Below, in pieces: positions 32,770 through 43,923 of a stretch of DNA of 64,000 nt. Origin of the DNA: Syngnathus acus (Eukaryota; Chordata; Actinopteri; Syngnathiformes; Syngnathidae); contig NC_051089.1 in assembly GCF_901709675.1 (NCBI RefSeq), positions 11,521,976 through 11,585,975 on the forward strand. Reading direction: 5' to 3'. A model generated the notes under the pieces. That model did not search any database. It worked only from the letters and a program-made list of their open reading frames with translations, and was not told the origin of the DNA. Position 1 is the stretch's first letter. Each line of letters opens with the position of its first letter. The position numbers and the translations under genes are program-made.

Positions 32770-35700
32770 GTTGAAGATGACTCATTCATTTGCACCTTGG
32801 ACAATCGTGTCAACTCAAAGCCAGAGGTCATGGAATGGTGACTGAAAAATTCCTTCTATTTTTTTGAATATAGTTTGGTGAGTTTGTCCACCCACCCACT
32901 TTCCACCTGTTTCTTAAAAAAACAAAACCAGTACATTATATCAAATTGACAGCGTGGAAATGCACAAACATTTGTTAACTAAGATTCAGTTTGTGATTCA
33001 GTATGTGGGTCCCTCACATGTCCGAAAGCAGGGGAAAATGTTGACTATTGTTTTCCAAAGTGAAAGCAGATGTTTTTGATTTAACACAAAGATAATCAGT
33101 CTGCTTTCAAGGAGGGCTTCAGAAATCGAAGAATATTTATTGTGCATAGAGTTTCTGAGGACAATTGGACAATTTTATGTTACACCATGTCTCCAAATGG
33201 TTCATCAATTAGAAAAATATTTTGTGAATCATTTGATAATTGTTTGTTAAACCATGTCTCCAAATGATTAATCAATTAGAATTAGAATAATTTGATAGTT
33301 TACTTGTTGATAACTCCATTAATTGTAGCACCTCTGATACTATACATTAAAACTTGCATTCTCTGTTACAGTTCCAAAGGTCAACAACTTCGGAGTAGGT
33401 GAGTGCGTGCGTGTTGAAGTGATAAAACTCGACCGAGAAACAAACTTTAGTATATATCAGGGAGGAGCTGACTTCAGTCTGGGTCATGAGTAGAAGATCC
33501 AGAGAGTCTTCTCTGCATGTGCATCAATGTGCAACAATTCTAAACATATTAAGGGGGAACGGTGTCGTTTACTCGCATTTTTCCCTATTTGCAGCGGGGC
33601 TGGGTTGCTTGGATTTGGTCTGGCTACTCACAGGGGATTACTGTAATTCTAGCCATGCTATACAGCTGCCATGTAATCCTTCAAATCACAAATCACCAAT
33701 TGCAAGTGCTTGCGTGACTTGCTGGAAAAGCCATCCGAATGGTTTCCCACACAAAGGGGCAACGGCTGATTTTTGTGGCACGTCACTTGTTGCTTTCAAA
33801 ATGCTTTGGTGTTTTGCAGACATAGAATCGCCCTCGGTTGCATAACCATGGATTTCTTTGAACTTAAATAAGATTTTTGGCAGTTCACCCTCCACTTTTC
33901 TCCCATTGGCCCAAGCCCACCGCCATCGCACGAGACCCTGTGGCCTTCCACACAGTTGAACTTTACTCGCCAATTTTCACAACCCCCCCCCAGCCGCCAG
34001 GTTTATTCCCCCCCACCCACCTCCACGTCTTTTCCCAAGATGCTGTTCAATTTGTCAGACTGCCAATGTCTGCATGTGCACTTGGTAATGTGGACCACAT
34101 GTGGTTTTCTGAAATCAAACAGATTATAAACCATTAAAACAAATAATGTGTTTTTGCCATACACTCATAATATAACCACAAAATACACTTAAATTGGACA
34201 AGCACTTTTTAGTTGAATTGCTGTAGGTGACAAAAGCGAGGCATTGACAGAAATACAGTTTTGTGAACACTAGTCCAGGACGTTCAACAGTTTTTCCCAT
34301 AGCAAATAATAGAGAGAGAAATAATTTGTTCCAGACTCACAAGACCAGTATTAATAGTTTTGGAAGTAATATTTCAACAAAAATAATCAAACCACAGTAA
34401 CAATAAAACAGATTAAATTTCAGTATGGTTAAGTATTTATCAATCATGAGTTTTCAATTAATCCCAACTATTCACTGTACAAATGTTGATACCGATACCA
34501 AAACGTTATCTAAAGATTGCTTTAAGTACCACGAGAGTGAGCCTGAGCATCAACTTGATCGATATCATATTATGGAGAGAATTAGACCTCTTCAACATTT
34601 AAGATGTTCTTTCAAAATGAAATGAAGTACATATGTCTTAATGATGCCACTGTGCCTGTCGTCTCCTCATTGGTGCTGTGTCCGCTGAGAATACACAACC
34701 TTGAATGTGAAATGTGTTTACATTTTAAGTATGTTACAAATTATCTGCTAAAACTATCTTTGCGTGACTTGGCAGGCAGCTTTACCTTGCTCCCATGTTG
34801 TTTGGGTCAGATGTATTCCAGGGGGTTTGCGCTCTCAATTTGACAGTCTGTATCTAACAAGGGATCCAGATGTGCACCCAGCCCACAGAATTAAAACTGT
34901 ATGTGCGTCCGTGCGTGTTCATGCATGAATGAGATTGGAAAGTGTGGGAACTCTGCTAATATGTCTGTTATTGTGGTCATCATCGAAACTCAGAGGAATT
35001 CAAATAACTACATTAAAACACCACGTGATTGGATTATACTCTAATTGGTTTATCGTTTTTTTTTTGGATCGTGTCGTCATGGCTGAAATGATTTCCCAAA
35101 TGTTTCTTTGCTAAGTGTTTGAATTGTTATCTAAACATTAACAGCATTATCATTATAGGATTATTTTGACTAACCTGGTGGAAAAAATTTTTTAATCCCT
35201 CCAGAGAAATGTAGATTTGTTTTTATAATGTGCTGAAATAAGTGATGGAATAATAAAAAAAAAAAGGGGTTGGGTGGGTTCTGAAATGTTCCCTTTGTCT
35301 TTCACATGTCATCAAATGGCAAGTCAATATCATACATGTTATTAATGTACAGTACATTCTTAAGAATACGTGGACTAAAATCTTAAACATAATCAAATAC
35401 ACGTGTTGCTCCAAAGAAATGGAACATGTACTTTTTGGCTGTGTATTTTACTGTGGAGTGCAAATAGTAAAATACCTTTAATATGACATATGATGTTGAC
35501 ATTGAATTTTCAGATTCAAGTTTCAAGTCTAACAGTCAAAACTTTAGACACACTCTCATACGAGGCCAGTTGGCTGGTTCTTAAGTCCAGAGTCTTAAGA
35601 GAAGAGCAAACTCTCAAGCAGTGAACACATCACCAAATTTGAATGAACCCTGTGCCCACGTCAACAATTATTTTCAAATATTTAAGTATGCGCCGTTAGT

Positions 35701-36230
35701 GAATGCTAATTGGTGCAAATTTTGCAGATCTGCTTACCTTTTGGGTTTGATGTGATAGCGTTTCAGCAGTCACTTGAAAAGGACACATCTTTGCCAAAGA
35801 CATCTGTCATGTCATGAGCAGATGATTTGCCGATGCTATGTCAATTAGTTACACTGAGGTAGCTAAATAAAGATTTGCTGTTTACTATCACACTGGGTAT
35901 TGTGGGAAGCTATTCCAGAGAAACATCGATAAACAATTAAAACGTCTATCTTAATAAAAATGCCCCTTTCAAGCTAATTTGCACCACTCCTTAAGTTGAA
36001 GCATAGTGTTTAAAAGACAATTCTGTTTCATAGAAACAGATCCAGGCTGATATCAGAATGTCCATAATTTAAAACAACTTAAATTATTTGAATTAAGCTG
36101 TCGTCTTGACTTAGTCATTTAGTGGACTTTACAAGTTCATCTCTTTTGTATGCACTCGTGTGAGTTATTGTGTGAGCAATGCTATGAGTAAGAAATAAGA
36201 AATAACAGGAAACCTTTATAAAGAAATATA
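32770..36230. other. Intergenic region between dtwd1 and the fgf7 3' end
   Basis: No coding exon, RNA gene or intact mobile element was recognised. Small items: a 67-bp direct repeat beginning ACCATGTCTCCAAATG at 33184 and again at 33251, C-rich runs around 33985-34015, and AT-rich DNA. It may hold regulatory DNA for fgf7, but nothing in the sequence proves it. Confidence 0.5.
33184..33318. repeat. Two-copy 67-bp direct repeat
   Basis: ACCATGTCTCCAAATGGTTC at 33184 and ACCATGTCTCCAAATGATTA at 33251 begin two tandem, diverged units that continue ATCAATTAGAA and TTTGATA(A/G)TT. Confidence 0.65.
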
Positions 36231-36233
36231 ATA

Positions 36234-36239
36234 TTTATT
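36234..36239 (-). other. fgf7: Candidate polyadenylation signal of fgf7
   Basis: AATAAA on the minus strand about 390 bases after the fgf7 stop codon, within an AT-rich stretch. Mammalian FGF7 has a long 3' UTR, so more distal signals are possible. Confidence 0.4.
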
Positions 36240-36625
36240 AATAAAATAATAATATTGAATTGTGGTGTAAAAAGCAGGTGATGCAAGTTAAACCACTTGT
36301 CTGTGTTTAAATAGCGTTGTCTGAAGACAAGATATCTAAAGGTATTGGTTTGTTGTTATACCAGCTGACATATATGCGATTTGGACAAACGTATTGGGAC
36401 ACATGGCCATTATAACAACAAGATGCAAAATGTTGGACTTTATTTGGATGTTGGTTGGAGGAAATGTTCTCTTGCACCACAGGAATAATATGCTTTGAAA
36501 GACTGCAAATCCTAAACTGTCAAACCTGATGGTAGCCTTGAGAAGAGCGGCGCATAGCCAGGGATGAGTTTACATGTCCATTAACATATTTGCTAAGTGA
36601 ATTCGTACACAGAGCGAGTCCAATC

Positions 36626-39600
36626 TCAGTCCGCCCTCCTCTCCTCTCCCCTGCATTTCATGGGGATGAAGTGCGACGCGACGTGCTCCCTCCTGGTCTT
36701 CTTCCCCCGCATGGGCCGCCCCATCTGAGACAGTGCTATGAACATTTCTTTGCCATTTTTAGTCCACTTTGCAGAGGAGTAAGCATTAAAGTAGTTTTCT
36801 AGGAAAACCTCTTTGAAGTTGCAGTTTTCACTGTAGGTCCTCTGCAAAGGGTCACAAGAAGGGCAACTTGAATTGAGCCACGTGCTGTTGTGATTGTTGT
36901 GCAATTGTATGCTTTGACGTTGACATTTACCTTTCCTTGCAGCTGTCCAGCTTTGTTCATGGAGATGTAATGCTGACTCTTTATGCCTTTGATAGCCAGT
37001 ATGCCGCCCTCGGACACTGTCCTGATCTCGAGGATGCCTATCAGTCAAATGCAGACATAGAACAGTAAGATGATGTTGATATCCAGCCTTCTCTCCAGAA
37101 CTTGCTCCCCTCCACCCCCAACAACATTTGTCTTCATTATCAGAAGGAGATTGAAGTTCCTGTGGTTAATGAGAACGTGGCCTCTCTGGTTTCATTCAAA
37201 ATTGTTAGTTGACCTTCTTGGCCTTTACACAAGCCCCAATTTATATGGCATAGCACATATGGGAGACAGATTAGGGCTCATTCCCCACAGGGTTGAGAAA
37301 ACTACCTCCTTGCGTGAGCTTTGCACGCTATAGTCAAGACCTGCTCTTGAAAATTGCGGGACTACGCAAATGCGTGCATTACAAAAGTGTTTCTTTATTT
37401 TTTTTATTTAAACAAGTGATTAATGTCAGTGTATGCAGTACACTCATCTGGAGATTTTGTTGACAGCAGAAACAACATGTACTGTGAATGTTAAGCATCA
37501 GAGATTTGATGGTGAAGTTGAACAAAAAGCCAGTTTATGACTGATGATTTAAGATGTATTAACTACCTTTACAAAGGTGATCATGATCCTTTTTGATTAG
37601 TACTGTCATGGATATTTATTTAACAACCTTTATTGTTGTGGTAAATAATGTGCAATGAAGAGGTCCATGATATAACAATGTTCTAATTCTAATCCCACCA
37701 TTTATTTTCTTTAACACAATAGCTTTCTAACTTCTCATACTGACTGCTACCTCAAATAAACAACAAAAGGTTTGAACAATCAAGTAGTAGACACATATTG
37801 AGATTTTCTTTTCTCTCCATGCAAAGGGCACTCATGCATAAATATTACAATTTAAGGGCGGCACTAAACTGTCGAACAAACGAAAATTCCCACAAAACTC
37901 AACTCACTCAAAATGTCAATAATATTGGGGCACTATGTTTGTCCTGCATGTCATTCCAAATCCACAAAACAAATATTAAGCCCTACTCGTGTGCAGTAAA
38001 GGGCATTGTAAGTGCAACTAAACCATGACTGCCATCTAGTGGTGAATGGTGATATTACAACTTACTCACCGTACAAATTCTGACATTATGGTTTTATTTA
38101 GGTATGGGAAGGTGCAACATATCAGCAACACTCAATTGAGTGAAGATCCAAAATCAATGCTGTATGTGTTCCTAATGTTCATGTATAAGAATTTAACAGT
38201 TGCTTATTTTTTAGTCAAATATATAAACAACAATTGCATGGCAGCTATACATCATGCAGATTAATAAGTCATTTTTTCATCATATTATATGAAAGTTAAA
38301 CGTCCAGACATTTTGCACCTGACAGTTGGAGGAAAGAGGGAAGACCCCTATTAAGAGCTGCTTTCCACACTGACACTGAGCATGCAGTGTTGATCTCACT
38401 GGCCAGATCACAAACAGATGACAGTCTCCCAATCTTGGAATGTTGTTTACGCTCAGCACTCTTGAGCTCACCATTGCTACCCCTTGAGTGCCTGCTGAGC
38501 AGACATCAAGACATGTCATGTAGGCAGTCCCAAAATTCTTCATCTTTATTTGAGGACCTTTTTACACAGTTTTTACTATTTAATTATTATTCATTTAATA
38601 GTGGGATAGCGTCAATATATTTTTATTGTCCGAAAGCATAATGTCATGTTCTCACAGTATGTAAGTGCTGTTCCCATGACTGTGTATTATATATGACAGT
38701 TTAAGAGTTAGGTCTACTGTGCACTTGTACTGCATGCTGTATCATTGTGATGCAGGAACTGTAGTCACATTTGTCATTCCTTTAAAAAAAAACCTCAGAT
38801 TTGCCAGTTTCATCGGTTGGTACATATTTGGGCATTCTACTGCAATGCTGTTCTGCGTAATTTGAATGGACTGACTGTGAAAAGTAACTGCAGTCTTTAA
38901 CTCATCTTTTTGCCCCATTCCGAAACAACATCATCCTCATTGCCTACATTAGTCTGTATTTTGATGTGGCTTTGAATACAGTACATATTATTAAGTTGTC
39001 GCAGACACCAATGGTATATTTTGTCATTCTTCGCTCTCACCGCAAACTAGATTATACATAACATTCATGTTTGGCCTTTTGTGGTTTACTTTTTCTTCAA
39101 TCAACCTGGCAGCGGAATGTGTGCTTTTTTTTTTCTTGCAATCACAATCATATTTGCTGCAAACTCACTATAAGCGTTGCCCATGGAGTTTCACTTTAAT
39201 GTTTATGTGCTGACAATTACTGTTTACTAGTTTGTTCAAAGTGAAACCAGCTGTTATCGTAAGTGTTACATCACTTTATTTGTTTTTTGGAGGTTTTTTT
39301 TTCCAGGAAAATGAGTGTGTACTTTATATATGTATATGTGTGTGTGTGTTATGTATATATGTACAATGTTCTTTATTTGTAAATCTGTATATATTGATTG
39401 CTGTAGTGTGTGGCTGTCTTTTTTTCCTGGAATCCCAAGGTAACTGCCAGACAGCAAATTAGCTACTTAAATAACAATCGGGGTTCTTGGAAATGTTTAA
39501 AAAAAAAAGTTGTAAAACATGCACCACAGGCATGCTTTCAGTCTGGAATATAGGAAACAAAACAGTGCAGTGTCACATTGTGGTTTCATTTGTTTCTTAT

Positions 39601-41511
39601 TGTTTTGGATGCAACAATGCCTTTACTACGCTTTCAAGTTTATTGTACACTGCTTGTTGAATCAAAGGCTTATGCGTTGAATGTCTCTGTGTTTGCGTGC
39701 ACAAAAGGCTGAATCATTGTTGCTTTATTTTGTTGCCAGCCATTGCACAAACATCTTTCCTGTTCTTTCTTAGCTCTTCTGCTGTCATACCAACATTCCA
39801 GCCAGAGCAGATAGGAGGAAACGATAACGTCTCAAAACATCCGTGAGTACCCTGCAGTAGTCCTCAAAAATACAATATCACAACAGAATTACAAATATTC
39901 AGAAGTCTTCACACAGTGTTGACCAGATACTGTTTCTTATTTGGATCCACCACAGCTAGTGATTACTGACACCATTTAGTTAATACGTATTACTGAAATT
40001 TGTCCTGTCTGGAGGTTCTGTTTTGGAGCCTGTCATTTATCCAAAGCCGCTTTTCACAATATGTTTTGGGGAGAGTAAATCAGGCAGAACAAATGTGTGA
40101 GTGTGTGAGTGCAAGGTCAGACGCACTTTTCAACCAGACCTTCATTTTACTTCCTGACAGTCTTGTTATGGTTTGACAGGCTGCCACCAACACCACCTGC
40201 TTTGTTTTACCGCTGTCACTCTGGCGAGTAGCTGCACAAACTGTAGGTAACTTTTTTTCCAGCCACCTTCACAGGTCAAAGGCCCTTTACGTGGCGGAAA
40301 CGAACAGTACTGACTTTTTTACATTCGTCTTAGCATGTTTTAACTGGCGGCATTTATAAATTGCAGAATAAATGAAAATAAAAGCATGAATACTGATGAA
40401 TATCAATGCTGCTGCCAGATGAATAAATGTCTATGACCTTCTGGTAAATACATCACCGCATACTGTATTTTAGCAATCCTCAAATATGAGGTGAGTGTAG
40501 GATGACATCAGCATAGTCTAATTAGATGCTTAGAAATTGATTGAAGTGGCAAGTTTGAAAAGTTACAGCTCACACATCTCAAATTTTTTATTTTTTTTGG
40601 ATGGTGATGATGACAAAGTCCTCCTTTACAGCCATAAATTCATGAGATTATCACCCAGTATTAAGTTCATGCCACATCTTCCCCACATTAACAGCATTGA
40701 TGATGAATATACATATATTATATATTCATATATAGAAAAGGAAGATGAAAAAGACCTCATTTCTGTGTAAAAACTAAATCAGTAAGAGTTTTTTTGAAAT
40801 GGCTTATTTCTGTGTAAAACAGTAAAATGCCAAGGGCTGACTCAAACTCCTGAGTTTGCATCATCACACTTCAATTTGATGAATGTTCTCTTGTGGTCTT
40901 GTGATTTTTTTTTTTACTGCACACAATTGCCTTATTAACAAAACGTCAACGTAGTCCACGCATCACAAGCCTGGACATTCTGACACCACTGAAATATAAT
41001 GTGAGAATATTTGTGCAAAATTCAACATCTAAAACTTTATAAGACATTTTCTTAAATCATCCACTTATCTGTCAAGCGGCACGCAAAATCAAGTCAGCAC
41101 ACATAACATCAATAAACATCATTTGGTCTTGTGGGCAGCCCAAGTTAGAATATTTTGTCTGAATGCTTCTCTTAGATTGAAGATTAAGTTTGTATTATAC
41201 TAAGTGACAAAATATTCATCCTTACTGTAACAATTGGTTCGGTCTTGAGTCCCACTGATGTTGCCTTCGTCATCAATTGTCAGGAACCACTGAGTGCGGC
41301 TGAATAGCTGTCGGATCCGTACATCTCCTCCCTCCATGTAGTCATAATTCCTGGTGTGTCGCTCGTGTCTCGAACAGTTCATGATGGCAGCGAGTTGCGC
41401 TGGAGTGCAGTCACTGTAGGCCACACACACACTGCTGAATAGGAAGACGGCATGCAGGTAGAGTCCCGAGAACAGATTTGGAAGGTTCCATGTCGGCATC
41501 CATTTGCGCAT
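36626..41511 (-). CDS. fgf7: Fibroblast growth factor 7 (keratinocyte growth factor)
   Basis: Secreted mesenchymal FGF that signals to epithelium through FGFR2b. Coding exons on the minus strand: 41511-41226, 37037-36931 and 36841-36626; 202 residues against 194 in human. A hydrophobic signal segment (about residues 10-31) precedes mature sequence with an N-glycosylation site (NCS, Asn45), the FGF7 hallmark [20 protein letters not shown] and the core blocks [29 protein letters not shown] and [20 protein letters not shown]. These separate it from FGF10, which has HVRSYNHLQGDVRWRKLF. Phases 1 and 0 fit. The C-terminus after ASHFIPM is longer than in human and Arg/Glu-rich ([10 protein letters not shown]). 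Intron 1 is 4.2 kb. A plausible 5' UTR intron (acceptor edge at 41547, donor at 41970) lies upstream. Confidence 0.96.
37038..41225 (-). other. fgf7: fgf7 intron 1, non-coding
   Basis: A 4.2-kb AT-rich intron without coding content. It includes a TG/TA-rich simple sequence at 39325-39365 and the CTCF-like site at 38029-38042. Confidence 0.6.
38029..38042 (-). promoter_or_regulatory. CTCF-core-like motif CCACTAGATGGCAG
   Basis: Read on the minus strand, all 14 positions satisfy the CTCF core consensus CCASYAGRKGGCRS. It lies in fgf7 intron 1. The match is to a consensus from memory; occupancy is unknown. Confidence 0.4.
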
Positions 41512-41970
41512 TATAATACAATGCAGTGGGGATCAATGAAAAACATACTGAAACGGGAGACGAGATCTGCGCCCTATCCCTCAGCCCAAGTGAACCCCCG
41601 TCGCTCCGGTTGCGACCTCAGGGTCCGTGTTCTTGCAGCAGGGAGTCCCGAGTCAGACTACTTGTGGAGGGAACACTTCTGAAAGTTGGTTGGAGTTCAA
41701 AGAGGCTGGAGAACAGGAGATGGCGTCCAGTGGGGGATTTTTTTTTAATCTTCAGTGATGCAACATATTGTCTTCTCCATCCCCGAGACCATAAGTCTAT
41801 CAAAGAACATCATAACATGTCAGGAATTGAATCCTCGATATTCTCTCAGACACAATGTGCTAAAGCAAAAATTCTCGTCAATAAATATACAATTACTTGG
41901 TGTAATTTGACAGGCATGTGCCAACGTTATGTCACTGCTGTTGTGTAGTTGCGAAACAAAAATGACTTAC

Positions 41971-42300
41971 ATGTGATGAAAGGAATTGCCAGAGTTGTAA
42001 TCCCTTGCAGCACCAATTTGGCTGCTAACACCTCAAAGCAGTAGAAAGAGCTGCGAGTTTGTGTCTGTTCCAATGGATGCTTGACTGCTCCTGGCAGACT
42101 CACTGTGCGTGTGCATCCTTGGCTGAGGCTGAGATAAATGTCTCCCGCTGCCCCCACTTGAGAGCAATTATATCCCAACCACTCAGCTGTCCCTGGCTGT
42201 GATGCAAGGGAGGAACACCCTCCGCTCGCCTCTCGCTGTCTCGCACACTCAAAACGTGAGAGGGAGCTATAAACTAAATAGCAGCCTCTCATAGCAACAG
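41971..42300 (-). other. fgf7: Possible 5' UTR exon and promoter of fgf7
   Basis: On the minus strand a donor (GTAAGT at 41970-41965) pairs with the acceptor CTCCCGTTTCAG just upstream of the fgf7 start exon (exon edge 41547). The sequence upstream is more GC-rich than its surroundings. The right edge is an estimate. Confidence 0.35.
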
Positions 42301-43626
42301 CTTGCCTTTCAATTGCTTTTTGTTTTTAAATGCCACGGGGATTTATTTCTATTTATGCCGCAGTTGCGTTTGAAATGCGACTCTTACTGTTGTTTCCTTT
42401 GTCAAAGCAAATCCCTGGAAAGGATTTACCGTCTGACGTGAAAGCGCTTCAAAGATGAGCACCGGCGTTCCTTCTTATTGTGTGTAGAAAAACAAGTTAT
42501 GGCTGGCAGGTATCCATCCAAGGGGAGAAAACAGAAGACATAACCGCTCAGTAATCAGCCGAGTGTCATGGGTCGTGCACGCCTTTGCTGTTCGTGTTTG
42601 TATTTAACGTCACAATTTATTGCCTTACATACCTGGCATTTACTTGCAAGTGGGGATACTTCAAAAGTTTATATGCGCCCCGAATGAGACGCTCCCCTGG
42701 GGAGGTCAGGGCTGCAAGCCTGAAAGAGTTGGACTTCTGGCTGGAGCAGATCTGATCTCTCCGGCCAGTTCGTCTGTCCCTTAAATCACCTCAGGGACAG
42801 TTCACACTCCAGTCCGTGCACTTGGACATTTCACTTCATAGACGAAACGCTCGTTCCTGATATTGAAATTTTTATTTCTGTCCGTTGATGGGATGTTTGC
42901 TGTAGGCTGTTCGAAGAAAGTCGCACTTTGTATTAGTCATGGCTCCTCTTGCGGGCAAGTGGATCAAAAGTTCTGTTCATCCTGGGTGGTTGAATGTCTC
43001 GTGTCTAACTCTCAGTGAGAGTGTACAAAGCGTACACGTCAGTGTTAAATTCTGATTGGGCATATTAGAAAAGGCCCTTTATTATTTTTTTTGCCTGTGA
43101 CATTCCACTGGTGCTCTGGGGTATGTGTCAGGGAAATTCCAGGACTTGTTTCACAACAGATATATTTCATGGCCAAATTTTGAGCTTTCCTTTTTCAAGC
43201 GGCACACCTACAAAGTGATCCTGCAGATTTGGTCCATTTAGTACACAAGAAGAGGTGAGAGGACAACTCATGGCTCCTCATGGCGCCTGACCATTTGACA
43301 CTTTCTGGCCCAGAAAAACATTACCTTGCCAAAGGAACCTTTCTAATCATCTGTGATTTTGTTACCTCCTCTTTCCCAGACTCAAGGGGTCCTCAAGGAG
43401 ACCTGTTTTGAAGCTGTAGGGAGTGACAATCCTCCCATAAGTACAAGATTTAGAAAGTGTGTAAGCTTCCGCGCAAATGATATCTTTTGTAACACCAGTC
43501 CTAGTACTTTTCTGACACACCTCATACGTAACATTTTGTCGAGGCTGTAGTGATTTATCATCCTCAGTAAGTTTGCCGCCCTGTCTCTTGACATTAAGTT
43601 GACCTGCAATATTTCTTCATTTGTAA

Positions 43627-43923
43627 GACTACTGCGTAGCCAAGCTGGGGCGAGCCGGGGCGGCGCCCCGGTTAGGACTCCCTGCGCCCCGGTTGAAAAA
43701 AATCGAGCTTTTTCGATTCTTCATTTTCATGCCGTTTTTTTCTTTCGGTCTTGCGCGAATGTGCTTGCGCTATTCTATGTGCGCGATGTTATCCATTCAC
43801 CGTTTGCCTCCCGGACCCGGATGTTGTTTTAGCGATCAGCGAACGGCGTGGGTGATGTTCGATTTTTTTTCCTGTGGGCGCGCGCCCCTACTGGAAAAAT
43901 TCCTGGCTACGCCACTGACTACT
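43627..43923. mobile_element. GC-rich MITE, probably hAT-type
   Basis: The ends are inverted copies: GCGTAGCCAAGCTGGGGCG on the left, and CTGGCTACGCCACT on the right (reverse complement AGTGGCGTAGCCAG). The element is flanked by the direct repeat GACTACT at 43627-43633 and 43917-43923, a likely target duplication. The interior is unusually GC- and CpG-rich for the region (GGGGCGGCGCCCCGG, GGGCGCGCGCCCC) and encodes nothing recognisable. Inverted ends starting CAGTGGCG suggest the hAT group. Confidence 0.7.

Noticed and set aside
36626-37048. 140-codon minus-strand ORF across fgf7 exons 2 and 3 and the intron between
   Set aside because: The central part is intron read-through. The real product uses exons 37037-36931 and 36841-36626.
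41226-41511. Assignment of the FGF gene as fgf10
   Set aside because: nnt linkage suggested fgf10, but [15 protein letters not shown] and CNFKE, and the dtwd1/cops2 neighbours, fit fgf7 and not fgf10.
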